NCBI RefSeq assembly: GCF_900101505.1
Contig: NZ_FMZI01000007.1
Location: 248,001-312,000 of the forward strand
DNA from: Antarctobacter albus
GTDB lineage: Bacteria > Pseudomonadota > Alphaproteobacteria > Rhodobacterales > Rhodobacteraceae
DNA length: 64,000 nt
Reading direction: 5' to 3'
The notes beneath the pieces are model-generated. The model saw only the letters and a list, made by a program, of their open reading frames with translations, did no database searches and was not told where the DNA came from. This document shows, in pieces, positions 41,196-50,291 of the stretch; position 1 is the stretch's first letter, and each line of letters begins with the position of its first letter. The position numbers were made by a program, and so were the translations under genes.

Positions 41196-43553
41196 TCAAG
41201 CCGCGATGGCAACGGAGGTCAAGGGCGAGGCGCCGGCAATCCAGGCCCCGCGGTCGTAGCGCCGGCAGAGTCCTGTCTCTCCGTCGATGCTGACAAGGGT
41301 CAGCCACCCGTTGTCGAACAGCGCGCGGACATCCGGTTGCCGCTGCAGGACCTGGCCGATCATGGCCTCGGGGGCTTCGACGGCAACGACCAGCCGGCTC
41401 GGCACATGGCGCAGCCTGGTGCCGTCGTGCACCGATTGCCAGGGCAGTCCGACACGCAAGGCGCCGCCGTTGCCTTCCAGCACGCCGATCCCGCCGACCA
41501 CGTTGTGCAACAGCTTGTTGCCGGCGCCGAATGTCTCGGGCGCGACCGCCGAGCCGCTGTATTGCAGCGCGATCCAGCTTGCGACCACCACGGGCGCGCT
41601 CAGGATCAGTTCCAGCGTCGTGGCCTCGGGATCCTGGTGCCAGTCGTAGTCATGCAGGAAGGTGGACCCGTCCAGGTCGCGCCCGGCGGTGCGTGCGCGC
41701 GGGGCCGCCACGAAAGCCCTGCATCCGGCCAACCCCCATTCGGGGCGCAGTTCCGACCAGTCATGGCCCCGCGTCGCAAGGGTTTCGGCCTTGCCTCGCG
41801 GCAACGAGGCCGCGCGCTCTGCCCGCGCCAGGGCAGCGGCGCGTGACAAGGCGACATTCAGCCGGTCCAGGTCTTCTCTGGTGGCGGCGGGGAGTCCGTC
41901 TTCGAACAGCCGGACCTCGTCGGATACCGTGTCGTGCAGCCCGGCGACGAACCGGGTGTCCTCCGGGATTTTGATCCCCCGGTCCTGCAGGCCCGCGCGG
42001 ACGGCGGCATCGTTGAGCAGCGAGGCCACCAGCCGGGCGTTCACGTCACCCGCATGGCCGCCACAGGCACCACATTGCAGGGCGCTGGCGTGGGGCGCAT
42101 TGGTGATCGTGGCGCCATGCCCGCAGATCAACACCAGCCGCGCAAATCCCGACGTCAGCGACATGGCCTTGAGGGTCTTTTCGGCCATGTCGATACGCTC
42201 GGGCAAGGGCAGGTCAAGGTGCGGGGCCGGATCGACCCGGGGCAGGGTTCCGCGACCCAGGCTGTCCCGCAGCAACTTGCCGACATACAGCGGGCCCGCC
42301 GCTTCGACGAAGGCAAAGGCAGATACCGCCGCACGCTTGAACCGGCCCCAGGCCCTGACCGCCCGCAAGCGGACGCGGGTGCCGATGTCGTCGCCGCTGG
42401 TCGCGCTGGTGACGCCGGGTGACAGCAGGACCGGAGACCGGGCCTCGGCAATGTCGGAGGCATGGGCGTGATGCCTGACGGCAAGGCCAAAGAAGCCCGC
42501 AAAGCCGATTGTTCGCAGCCCGGGGTCCGACGCCTCCAGCGCCCTGCGCAGGCGTTCGGACCGCACGTCGATGCAAAAGGCCGCCTGGATCGCGGGCCGT
42601 GCTTCGGGCTCTGCCCGGGCTTGCCCCGAAAGCATGTTGCCAAGACGGCGTTCCGCTGCCCGGTCCACGGCCTCTTGCAGGGCAGCGTCCAGCGCCGTGT
42701 CATCGTCGATGACAAGAGGCCGGGCATAGTCCTGCAATGCTTGGTCCCAGGCGGTCGCCCGTGTTGCGGAGGCCTGCTCGAGCAAGGCAACCTCCCAGGT
42801 GAGGCGGATTGTCAGGAGATCGAAGAGCGTCTCTTCCCGTCCGCCGTCGCGCTCGGCGGTCCAGCCAAGATGACGTGCATATTGCGCCCATCCCCCAAGC
42901 GTCACCAGCAGCCTGTGGAAATAGACCGGGGCCGCCTCTTGCGTCAGGTTCAACCCCAGGCAGGTGTCGGCAAAGGCCGCACGTGCATCGGTGGGCATCG
43001 CCGCGATACGCGCGGCAAAGCCCGGCAGCCCGGCCAGTTCGGGGGTCAGGTCCCGGCTGGCGAAAGTCCGCCACGATGTCCATGCTCTGCCCTCTGGCGC
43101 AGGCCAGAAGGCTTGACCGCGATCGAAATGCGCCGCTGCCCAAAGACCGATCCGATCCTCGACGAAGGCAGGCCAGTCGACCCCGCTGTGGTCCTGCGCC
43201 AGGTCCGCCAGAGCAGGAAGAGCGGCGACCTTCGCCGTCGCCTGCCGGGTTGCCCGTTGCAAAGTGCCGGCAGCCATCCCGTGAGCGGCCTCTGCGGCCC
43301 GCAGGTCCTCTGCCGTGACCTCACCCGCGTCGATCATCGTGGCCACGGTCTCTCTGGGCAGGAACATCCGGCCGCCGCCGACACGGGCCAGCCTTGCGGC
43401 TGCTGTCCTGCGGTCCTCTTTGGCCTGTCCCAGCCAGGGGTTGACGGCCACTGTCGCCTCCAGGGGGAAGGCCGGGGGGATTTGCCGGATTGCCTCTTCT
43501 GCGGCGGCAAAGAGTGCGAGGGTCTGGCCGGGCCAGGTGACATGGGCGTTCAT
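41196..43553 (-). CDS. dabA: inorganic carbon transporter subunit DabA (DUF2309)
   Basis: A 785-residue cytoplasmic, carbonic-anhydrase-like subunit of the DAB bicarbonate/CO2-trapping complex. The zinc-site residues are C327 and D329 (CIDVRSE), H479 (ICGHGATITNAPHAS) and C494 (LQCGACGGHAG). The C-x-D pair and the 15-residue spacing between the later His and Cys are the same as in Halothiobacillus DabA2 (C351, D353, H524, C539, from memory). The ATG at 43553 overlaps the DabB stop by 4 bp; the open frame upstream is a shadow of DabB. It hydrates CO2 vectorially when coupled to the ion flux through DabB. Confidence 0.93.
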   Translation of the reverse strand: MNAHVTWPGQTLALFAAAEEAIRQIPPAFPLEATVAVNPWLGQAKEDRRTAAARLARVGGGRMFLPRETVATMIDAGEVTAEDLRAAEAAHGMAAGTLQRATRQATAKVAALPALADLAQDHSGVDWPAFVEDRIGLWAAAHFDRGQAFWPAPEGRAWTSWRTFASRDLTPELAGLPGFAARIAAMPTDARAAFADTCLGLNLTQEAAPVYFHRLLVTLGGWAQYARHLGWTAERDGGREETLFDLLTIRLTWEVALLEQASATRATAWDQALQDYARPLVIDDDTALDAALQEAVDRAAERRLGNMLSGQARAEPEARPAIQAAFCIDVRSERLRRALEASDPGLRTIGFAGFFGLAVRHHAHASDIAEARSPVLLSPGVTSATSGDDIGTRVRLRAVRAWGRFKRAAVSAFAFVEAAGPLYVGKLLRDSLGRGTLPRVDPAPHLDLPLPERIDMAEKTLKAMSLTSGFARLVLICGHGATITNAPHASALQCGACGGHAGDVNARLVASLLNDAAVRAGLQDRGIKIPEDTRFVAGLHDTVSDEVRLFEDGLPAATREDLDRLNVALSRAAALARAERAASLPRGKAETLATRGHDWSELRPEWGLAGCRAFVAAPRARTAGRDLDGSTFLHDYDWHQDPEATTLELILSAPVVVASWIALQYSGSAVAPETFGAGNKLLHNVVGGIGVLEGNGGALRVGLPWQSVHDGTRLRHVPSRLVVAVEAPEAMIGQVLQRQPDVRALFDNGWLTLVSIDGETGLCRRYDRGAWIAGASPLTSVAIAA

Positions 43554-45109
43554 TGGGTCGCTCCGGGCTTGGGCGTCCAGCGGCCGGACAGCCGGTCGGA
43601 CACCGCGTTGAGGTAAAGGCCGTTCATCAGGTGCACGCGCAGTCCCGCCGTGGCCGGATGCCCGGCCCAGAGCGGAAAGGTCGTCTGTGCCACGGCGGCC
43701 AGTGCAAAGCTTGCCAGGGCCAGGACGATCGTCGCCCATACCAGGCCGTCGGGGGCGGGTGGGGCGGGCAGGGTGCCGACCGAAAGCCAGGTGGCGCCAT
43801 GTTGCAGCGCAAAATAGGCGACAGTCGCAGTGACGGACATGGCGGCGGTGCGCCAAGTCAGGGCGCGGGGGGCCAGATCGGCCAGGCCCTGGGCCATCAG
43901 GTAGACCACGCCAAAGATCAGGATCGCGCCAAGGGCCACCGTCTGCGGCGGTTTCGACATGATCCCGAAGGCCAGCCCGACCAGGAGGTAGAGCACAAGC
44001 GCAAGGCCGAACGCGCGTGTCACGGCGCCAAGACCGGGCACGGCGACCGGGCCGGGGCGGCGGATCGAGGCCACCTCGCGCACGGCACCGCCCGAGGCCA
44101 GGAAGGCGTGGGCCTTGTAGAGCGAATGCGCCACGATGTGCAGCAATGCCAGCGGGAAGAGCGCAAGCCCGCATTGCAGCACCATGAATCCCATCTGGGC
44201 GCAGGTGGACCAGGCCAGCGCGTTCTTGACGGCGGGTTGGGTCAGGGCGACGGCGGCCCCGATCAGCGCGCTGAAACCACCGACAAGGGCCAGGAAGGCC
44301 AGCACCCCGGGCACCGCCAGCAGCACATCTGCAAAACGGATCAAGAGGAACCCGCCCGCATTCACGACACCCGCATGCAGCAGGGCGGACACGGGCGTCG
44401 GCGCCTCCATAACCTCTGTCAGCCAGCCGTGTGTCGGCAGCAACGCGGATTTCAGGATGGCCGCGGTGGCCAGGAAAAGGGCCGCCAACCAGAGAGGCCC
44501 GGTGCCTTCACCAGCGCGGGCGGCGGCGTTGATCGCCGCAATGTCCGAAGTGCCGAAGCTGATCACGATCAAGGCAGCGGCCGCGATCAGCGCGGCGCTG
44601 GAAACCAGGCCGCTGGTCGCCTTCTTGCGGGCGGCGCGCCGGGCGCGCGGGCGATCAGGATAGAACAGCAACAACCGGTGCAGCGTGATCCCGATCGCAA
44701 CCCAGCCGACGACCAGTTGCACGACGTTGCCCGCGCCAACCAGCAGCAGCACGAAGGCCACGGTCGCGGCCATCCAGCCCATGAAGGCGGGTTGCCGCGC
44801 TTCGCCGTCCAGTGCCACGCGCGAGAAGCGCAGGACGATCCATCCGACGAAGGCAACGTTCAGGGTCATCGCCACGCTGACGATGTCGACGCGCGCCGAC
44901 AGGCCAACACCGCCAAGACCGAGGAGCGGGGTCGTGCCGGGGCCCGACAGCGCAAGGCCAATGGCCGCCAGAACAGCAAGCCCCAGGCTTACCAGGGCGG
45001 CAATCTCGGGCAGGCGCAGGTGCCAATGCGCGCGGGCAGGCGGAAAAAGGGCCATCGCAAGCGCGGCGGCCGCCGGCGAAAGTGGCGAGAGTAATAGCAG
45101 GTAGCTCAT
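43550..45109 (-). CDS. dabB: inorganic carbon transporter membrane subunit DabB (NuoL-like)
   Basis: A 519-residue membrane protein of the complex-I NuoL/MrpA-like antiporter family, with more than a dozen hydrophobic spans. Family features include ATAAILKSALLPTHGWLTEVMEAPTPVSALLHAG near residues 212-245, with the functional Lys in ILKSA, and the LHIVAHSLYKAHAF segment near residue 320. It would supply cation (proton or sodium) flux to drive DabA. It is first in the dabBA operon, divergent from a LysR gene. No rubisco or carboxysome genes lie in the window. Confidence 0.9.
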   Translation of the reverse strand: MSYLLLLSPLSPAAAALAMALFPPARAHWHLRLPEIAALVSLGLAVLAAIGLALSGPGTTPLLGLGGVGLSARVDIVSVAMTLNVAFVGWIVLRFSRVALDGEARQPAFMGWMAATVAFVLLLVGAGNVVQLVVGWVAIGITLHRLLLFYPDRPRARRAARKKATSGLVSSAALIAAAALIVISFGTSDIAAINAAARAGEGTGPLWLAALFLATAAILKSALLPTHGWLTEVMEAPTPVSALLHAGVVNAGGFLLIRFADVLLAVPGVLAFLALVGGFSALIGAAVALTQPAVKNALAWSTCAQMGFMVLQCGLALFPLALLHIVAHSLYKAHAFLASGGAVREVASIRRPGPVAVPGLGAVTRAFGLALVLYLLVGLAFGIMSKPPQTVALGAILIFGVVYLMAQGLADLAPRALTWRTAAMSVTATVAYFALQHGATWLSVGTLPAPPAPDGLVWATIVLALASFALAAVAQTTFPLWAGHPATAGLRVHLMNGLYLNAVSDRLSGRWTPKPGATQ

Positions 45110-45208
45110 CGTGGACCTCCGAAACTGTGTCGGCGGTCGATCTAGACGGCTGGCGCCGTAATAAAAATTATATTGTTTGGATCAAATCGTTCGATTAATC
45201 AGAACGCC
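45110..45208. promoter_or_regulatory. divergent promoter region of dabBA and lysR
   Basis: A 99 bp region with an AT-rich stretch at about 45160-45195. It contains TTTGGATCAAA (45177-45187), an imperfect TTTG...CAAA inverted repeat of the kind LysR regulators bind. Only the base pattern is seen. Confidence 0.35.
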
Positions 45209-46099
45209 ATGCGCCTGAACTATCGTCATCTGCACTACTTTCAGGCCGTCGCGCGGGAAGGAAACCTGACCCATGCGGCGGCCCGGTTGAACCTGTCGCA
45301 ATCCGCCCTGTCCACCCAGATCCGACAGTTGGAGGATCGGTTCGGGCACGCCCTTTTTGAACGCACCAGCCGCGCAATGATCCTGACAGAGGCGGGACGC
45401 ATCGCACTGGACCATGCCGAGCGCATCTTCGATGTCGGGGAAGACCTCGTCGCGACGATGACCGGGACCGGCCGGGTAAAGGCGCCTTTGCGCGTCGGGG
45501 CCTTGTCGACCCTGTCCCGCAATTTCCAGCTGCAGTTCCTGCGCCCGATCCTGTCCGAGACGGGCGCCGACCTGGTCCTGTCGTCCGGCAACAGCCAGGG
45601 GCTGTTGCGAGCGCTGGAGGATCTGGCGCTTGATGTCGTCTTGTTGACGGACCCGCCGCCGCGCGACACCTTTCCGGGCCTCGTGGCACATCGCATCGAC
45701 GAACAGCCCGTGGCGATTCACGGCACCGCGCGGCGGCTTGGTCACGGGACGCTGGCCGGGCTTCTGGCTGCGGAACCGGTGATCTTGCCGACCGAAAGTT
45801 CGATCCGGACGGGATTTGACAGCCTGGTTGCTCGGCTTGGGGTCACCCCCCGGATCGCGGCAGTCGTCGATGACATGGCGATGGTCCGGCTGCTGGCCCG
45901 CGACGACGTGGGACTGGCCATCACACCCGCCGTTGTCCTGGCTGACGAACTGGCGCAGGGCCTTCTGGTCAGCGCCCCGTTTGAACTCGACATCGTCGAG
46001 AGTTTTTACGCGGTCACGGCGCCGCGCACCTTTCCACATCCGCTTGTCGCACGGCTGATCGCGCCGGCCGATGGGGCCGAGAATGGCTCAGCGGTTTGA
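45209..46099 (+). CDS. LysR family regulator, divergent from dabBA
   Basis: A 296-residue LysR protein with the helix-turn-helix in residues 1-60 (GNLTHAAARLNLSQSALSTQI) and an effector domain beginning PLRVGALSTLSRNFQLQFLRP. The ATG at 45209 places the normal LysR N-terminus (MRLNYRHLHYF) first; a start at 45173 would add 12 unsupported residues. The MRLNYRHLHYF opening resembles NhaR/CbbR-type activators. Position makes it the candidate regulator of dabBA, perhaps sensing carbon or ion state. Confidence 0.87.
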   Translation: MRLNYRHLHYFQAVAREGNLTHAAARLNLSQSALSTQIRQLEDRFGHALFERTSRAMILTEAGRIALDHAERIFDVGEDLVATMTGTGRVKAPLRVGALSTLSRNFQLQFLRPILSETGADLVLSSGNSQGLLRALEDLALDVVLLTDPPPRDTFPGLVAHRIDEQPVAIHGTARRLGHGTLAGLLAAEPVILPTESSIRTGFDSLVARLGVTPRIAAVVDDMAMVRLLARDDVGLAITPAVVLADELAQGLLVSAPFELDIVESFYAVTAPRTFPHPLVARLIAPADGAENGSAV

Positions 46100-46179
46100 A
46101 GTCCCGTGTTTCAGGGGAGGGGGCGAACGCTTGGCCCCTTTGCCGGCGTAGGGTGCTTGCAACGTAGGGCCATGAAACG

Positions 46180-46842
46180 TCAGCCGTGCAGGGTTAGCAG
46201 GGAAATTCCCCCGACCAGCACAAGGCTGAGGGCCCAGACCTTGTCCAGATTGAACCAGCTTCGCGAAAGCGCCTTCAGGCCAAGCCAGCGATAGACCGCG
46301 AAAGCAAAGGCGCCGCCCGCAAGGGACATGGCAACCGTGTGCGACAGGGCAACCAGCACCGCCACGCCAGTATTGCCCGTCATCAGGTCCGCCGCCGCAG
46401 CGTGGCCGGTATCGGTTTCGACGCTGCGGCAGATCCCAAGGTAGATTGGCACCAGCATCAGCCCGGCGCCATGCGCCAACGCCGCAAGAAATGACCACAA
46501 CACCAGCCGCGACGGGGGCACGCGGGCCAGGAAACGCGGATGGCGCGGGCTGATCAGCAGGTAGACCCCCAGCCCAATCACCAGGAGGGCGGCGCCGATC
46601 TGGATGTCCCGCTGCCATTCGGCCAGGAAAAGCAGCGCGCCGAAGGGCAACAGGATCGCCACGATGGCCAACAAATGCCCCAGTGCCAAGGCGCCCAATG
46701 CCCGCCACAGGCTGCGCCGGCTGCGATCCATCAACGCGGCGGAAACAGCCAGAGGCCACCCCATCCCCGGATTGACCCCGTGGTATAGTCCAGACGCGAC
46801 AACGGCCCCCCAGAGGGCCGTTGTGGTGGTCGGTCCGTCCAT
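46180..46842 (-). CDS. uncharacterised polytopic membrane protein next to mtoX
   Basis: A 220-residue protein with about six membrane spans. I do not recognise a named family with certainty. It has a striking first-helix motif, GLYHGVNPGMGWPLAV (residues about 18-33), and LAALAHGAGLML near residue 120; the H-x-x-P-G pattern is reminiscent of NicO/RcnA and UreH-like metal carriers, but that is only a resemblance. It starts 2 bp after the mtoX stop on the same strand, so it is co-transcribed with methanethiol oxidase. A role in delivering a metal to that enzyme or exporting a product is a guess. Confidence 0.75.
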   Translation of the reverse strand: MDGPTTTTALWGAVVASGLYHGVNPGMGWPLAVSAALMDRSRRSLWRALGALALGHLLAIVAILLPFGALLFLAEWQRDIQIGAALLVIGLGVYLLISPRHPRFLARVPPSRLVLWSFLAALAHGAGLMLVPIYLGICRSVETDTGHAAAADLMTGNTGVAVLVALSHTVAMSLAGGAFAFAVYRWLGLKALSRSWFNLDKVWALSLVLVGGISLLTLHG

Positions 46843-46844
46843 TC

Positions 46845-48245
46845 TCAGGCGGAGGGATAGCAGAAGCTGTCGGTCGAACAGTCCCCGCCTTCGAGGCGGA
46901 TCTGGTGACTGCGATAGCCGTCAGGGAAATCCACGTAGAAATCCTCGGCCAGGGTCAGGCCGCCGTTTTCGCCCACATGCGCCATGACCATCTGTCCGCC
47001 CTTCGCACCCGGATAGAACTGGTCGTCCCAGGTGGAATAGAGCGAGTTGGTCCAGTAGACGCGCTTGCCGTCGCGGCTGATCTCGACCATCTGCGGCCCG
47101 TAGGCAAAGGGTTTGCCGTTGGGATGCGCCGTGCCGCGCGCGATGCCCCCGATCTCGACCTTGCCGGCCAGCGTCGGGTTCATCGGGTCCGAGACATCGT
47201 ACTGGTGCATCTCGCCTAGGCCCCAGCAGGCGACATAGAGGTACTTGTCGTCCAGGCTCAGGTCGATATCCGTCACCAGGGGCGGCACTGCCTCGAAGCC
47301 TTGCAGCAGCGGGGGCAGATTTTCCGCCTTTTCCGGGCGCGGGTCGATGGTGAGGGTCTTTTTCGCCTCGAAGGTGCCATCGTCCTTTTGCCACCAGGTG
47401 AAGATCGACCCTTGCAGGTTCGTCGTGTCCACCACCACGCCGCAGAACCCGTAGTCCTTGGCCGGGTCATGGGCGGGCCGGATCTCCAGCGCCATCTGGT
47501 GATTTTCGCCCAGGTCGATGGTCTGCACGTTCTTGCGCTGCCGCAGGTTCCAGAAATGGATCTGGTGGCCATACTTGTTCGACAGAAGGTCCTCTGCCAC
47601 CAGCCCGTTTTCGAACTGCGGCGGCAGGCCCCATTCGCTGCTGACCATGTAGTCGCGTGGCAGGTTCCACCAGAAATCGTAGTGCTTTTCCTGCTTGCCC
47701 CGGTCCATTTCGTAGCGGCCCAGGATCTCGAAGGTTTCACAATCCATGATGAAGATGCCCGGAGGGCCGTCGGTGCCGTCCGCGCCACCGCCTCCGAGGG
47801 TGCTGACATAGATGCCTTCGGGGCCGCAGTGGATGGTATGGGGCCGCGAATAGCCGGTCTTGGCCAGAACCTCTTCGGGTTCGATGATCTTGTGAATCTT
47901 GGCCTTCAACGGCTCTTTCACGTCGATGACGTAGATGCGTGACGACCGGATGCCCGGGATGATCAGGTAGCGTCGTTCAAGGAACGCGTGGCCCGAGAGC
48001 GGCGACAGGGACGAGGAACAGGCGTTCCAGCCGAAATGGTGAAATTCGTCGCCCTTGTTCGGCATGATCAGCTTGTGGACGATCTCGCCATAGGTCTTGG
48101 ACTTCGGGTCTACGTCCACCACCGCCAGGCCATCGGGCTGGCTGCCGTCGGGCGACAGCATCAGGGTGAAGGCCAGCGTCTCGGCCGGCGCCTCCATCGC
48201 CAGCCTGGGGGTCGCGTGGAATGTCGGGTCCGGTCTCAGGTTCAT
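46845..48245 (-). CDS. mtoX: methanethiol oxidase / selenium-binding protein (SBP56 family)
   Basis: A 466-residue beta-propeller protein of the SELENBP1/MtoX family, which oxidises methanethiol to formaldehyde, hydrogen sulfide and hydrogen peroxide. Family marks are HHFGWNACSSSL with C76 (the selenium-binding Cys of the human protein), RPHTIHCGPEGIYVSTLG, TDIDLSLDDKYLYVACWGLGE and RGTAHPNGKPFAYGPQ. The ATG at 48245 has GGGAGGAGAGACC upstream. No signal peptide is seen, unlike the periplasmic Hyphomicrobium enzyme. The DmdA-like gene upstream supports a role in methylated-sulfur breakdown. SCO1 and MauG genes known from other mtoX loci are absent here. Confidence 0.88.
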   Translation of the reverse strand: MNLRPDPTFHATPRLAMEAPAETLAFTLMLSPDGSQPDGLAVVDVDPKSKTYGEIVHKLIMPNKGDEFHHFGWNACSSSLSPLSGHAFLERRYLIIPGIRSSRIYVIDVKEPLKAKIHKIIEPEEVLAKTGYSRPHTIHCGPEGIYVSTLGGGGADGTDGPPGIFIMDCETFEILGRYEMDRGKQEKHYDFWWNLPRDYMVSSEWGLPPQFENGLVAEDLLSNKYGHQIHFWNLRQRKNVQTIDLGENHQMALEIRPAHDPAKDYGFCGVVVDTTNLQGSIFTWWQKDDGTFEAKKTLTIDPRPEKAENLPPLLQGFEAVPPLVTDIDLSLDDKYLYVACWGLGEMHQYDVSDPMNPTLAGKVEIGGIARGTAHPNGKPFAYGPQMVEISRDGKRVYWTNSLYSTWDDQFYPGAKGGQMVMAHVGENGGLTLAEDFYVDFPDGYRSHQIRLEGGDCSTDSFCYPSA

Positions 48246-48344
48246 GGTCTCTCCTCCCATTGAATTTCTGATCGTTATGCGCGTCCTCTGAATGCAGGCT
48301 TCCACTCTGCCATAAATTGCAGAGTCGCCGAAGGAATTTGCCGG

Positions 48345-48401
48345 GGGCGGTTGTCCGGCCCCGGCGGGAACTTGCCTTGTGCAGGGCGCCATCCGGCGCC
48401 C
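48345..48401 (-). terminator. stem-loops after the DmdA-like gene
   Basis: In the 163 bp between the DmdA-like gene and mtoX lie GGGCGCC-ATCC-GGCGCCC (48384-48401, perfect 7 bp stem, 8 bp from the stop) and a longer imperfect hairpin of about 11 bp at about 48341-48366 (GCCGGGG...CCCCGGC). Neither has a strong T-run on the minus strand. They may reduce read-through into mtoX or protect the mRNA end. Confidence 0.45.
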
Positions 48402-48408
48402 AGCCACC

Positions 48409-49548
48409 TCATGCCGCTGCCAGCGCCTTTTTCGGGTCGAAGAAGGGGCGTTCCACCACGGTTGCAACACAGGGGCCGGAGGGCAGGACGACTTCGACCT
48501 GCATCCCGAGGTGAGCATGTTCGGTGGCGACCATCGCCAGCGCGATATTCCGCTCCAGCCGAGGTGAGTAGACTGCCGAAGTGACCTTACCGATGTCCGC
48601 TCCGGCCTTGTTGATCTGCCAGAAGGTGGTGTTCGGTCCCCGCAGCGGGTCGGCGTCGATGACCAGCCCGACCTGCAGTCGCTTGACGCCCTCGTCGCGG
48701 ATGCGTTTCAGCGCGGCCTTGCCGATGAAATCCGCCTCCATCTCGAGGTCGACAAGCCGGTCGAGGCCCAGCTCGAAGGGGTTGGTGTGGATGTCGGCAT
48801 CGGCGTGATAGGACAGCATCCCGCCTTCGATCCGGCGGATCGAGGAGGTATGTCCGGGCTTCAGCCCGAATTCGAGGCCGGCCGCCATGATCCGCTCCCA
48901 CAGGGCATCGCCCTTGCTGCCGTCGCGCAGGTACAGCTCGTAGCCCAGTTCGCTGGACCAGCCGGTGCGCGAGACGATCAGCGGGATGCCGTCCAGGTCC
49001 ATTTCGCTCAGCCAGTAGTATTTCAGGTCCATGATGCCGTCGCCGAAGAGGGCCCGCATGATCTCGCCCGACTTGGGGCCCTGCAATTGCAGGGGCGAGA
49101 CATCGGGTTCGCAGATCTGCACATCCAGCCCCGAATGCACCGCGACACCCTGCGCCCACAGCAGGATGTCGCTGTCCGCCAGCGAGATCCAGAAGTGGTT
49201 CTCGGCCAGGCGCAGCAGGATCGGATCGTTCAGGATGCCGCCTTGTGCGTTGGTGATCAGGACGTATTTGCACTGGCCCACGGCCATCTTCGACAGGTCG
49301 CGCGGGGTCAGCATCTGGACGAATTTCGCGGCATCCGGGCCGGTGATTTCCACCTGCCGTTCCACGGCCACGTCACACAGGATCGCGTCATTCACGAGGT
49401 TCCAGAAGTTCTGTTCCGGATCGCCGAAGTCGCGCGGGATATACATGTGGTTGTAGACGGAGAAACCCTTTGCCCCCCAGCGCACCGTAGCGTCGAAATA
49501 GGGGGATTTGCGGATCTGCGTGCCAAAGCCGAACTCGTCTGCGTGCAT
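48409..49548 (-). CDS. DmdA-like GcvT-fold protein (putative DMSP or related demethylase)
   Basis: A 379-residue protein of the aminomethyltransferase (GcvT) fold, closest in my reading to dimethylsulfoniopropionate demethylase DmdA: ERQVEITGPDAAKF near residue 62, LTPRDLSKMAVGQCKYV, GGILNDPILLRLAENHFWISLADSD near residue 105 and EPDVSPLQLQGPKS near residue 143, with a C-terminal barrel. DmdA moves a methyl group from DMSP to tetrahydrofolate. Sequence differs enough from the R. pomeroyi DmdA I recall that it may be a paralogue acting on another methylated compound. The start at 49548 gives the usual short N-terminus. The next gene downstream is mtoX; an Lrp gene lies upstream. Confidence 0.75.
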   Translation of the reverse strand: MHADEFGFGTQIRKSPYFDATVRWGAKGFSVYNHMYIPRDFGDPEQNFWNLVNDAILCDVAVERQVEITGPDAAKFVQMLTPRDLSKMAVGQCKYVLITNAQGGILNDPILLRLAENHFWISLADSDILLWAQGVAVHSGLDVQICEPDVSPLQLQGPKSGEIMRALFGDGIMDLKYYWLSEMDLDGIPLIVSRTGWSSELGYELYLRDGSKGDALWERIMAAGLEFGLKPGHTSSIRRIEGGMLSYHADADIHTNPFELGLDRLVDLEMEADFIGKAALKRIRDEGVKRLQVGLVIDADPLRGPNTTFWQINKAGADIGKVTSAVYSPRLERNIALAMVATEHAHLGMQVEVVLPSGPCVATVVERPFFDPKKALAAA

Positions 49549-49688
49549 TGCGTGCGCCCTTGTCTGCCTCCGGGCTGGCGGCCCGGAGCATGGTTGATGA
49601 TGGCGCTTATCTAGGGGCGAAAGCCACCGGCCTGCAGACCAAAAGACGGGGCACCTCCGGTCTGTTCGGGCTTTATTTCCGGCCCGTG

Positions 49689-50243
49689 TCAGACCGTTCG
49701 GTCGCGTGGCTGCGGACGGGTCAGTGCGGCGACATTCGGGCGGCCGGCCTTGACCACGCGGGTCGCGATGTAGGTCATGTAGCGGTCGACGCCCAGTTCG
49801 GCGTCCTGCATGTCCTGCATCAGGTCCTGGAAGGCGGCTAGCGTCGTGCAGACGGTCTTCATCACGTAGTCCATGCCGCCGCCGGTCGCGATGCACTCGG
49901 TGACTTCGTCGTGGCGGGCGACCCAGGCCTCGAACCGTTCGAAATCGGTCTTGCGATGATGGGTGAGAGAGACTGTCACGATCACCTGCGTGACATCGCA
50001 CAGCCGGTCGAGCGCGATGTCCGCATGGTAGCCACGGATGTATCCCGCGGCCTTGAGCCGGTCGAGCCGTGCCCAGCAGGGCGTGGGAGAGATGTTCACG
50101 ATCTCCGACAGACGTGTCTTGCTCAGCTGCCCATGCTGCTGGACGGCGCTCAGGATGCGGATATCCGTGGCATCTAGGCTCAGCTTTTTCACCGATGAGG
50201 CACTCTCGCTTTTTCGCAACGGACCATGCGGTTGCGTCCGCAT
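49689..50243 (-). CDS. Lrp/AsnC family transcriptional regulator
   Basis: A 184-residue regulator: helix-turn-helix in about residues 24-75 (LSKTRLSEIVNISPTPCWARLDRL) and the RAM/AsnC ligand domain after it (YHADIALDRL...MDYVMKTVCTT). The ATG at 50243 with GTGAGGGTCG upstream is preferred to a GTG at 50192; it leaves about 20 extra polar residues at the N-terminus. It lies 140 bp upstream of the DmdA-like gene on the same strand and is its likely regulator. A perfect 11 nt palindrome lies just upstream of it. Confidence 0.88.
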   Translation of the reverse strand: MRTQPHGPLRKSESASSVKKLSLDATDIRILSAVQQHGQLSKTRLSEIVNISPTPCWARLDRLKAAGYIRGYHADIALDRLCDVTQVIVTVSLTHHRKTDFERFEAWVARHDEVTECIATGGGMDYVMKTVCTTLAAFQDLMQDMQDAELGVDRYMTYIATRVVKAGRPNVAALTRPQPRDRTV

Positions 50244-50291
50244 CGACCCTCACAACAGGATATAGCTTGTCCGACCGGCCAGGCCGCAACA

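Noticed and set aside
41196-44174. DabA with a 207-residue N-terminal extension
   Set aside because: The extra part is antisense-free but out of frame with DabB, which it overlaps fully; the ATG at 43553 gives the normal DabA N-terminus and a 4 bp overlap with DabB.
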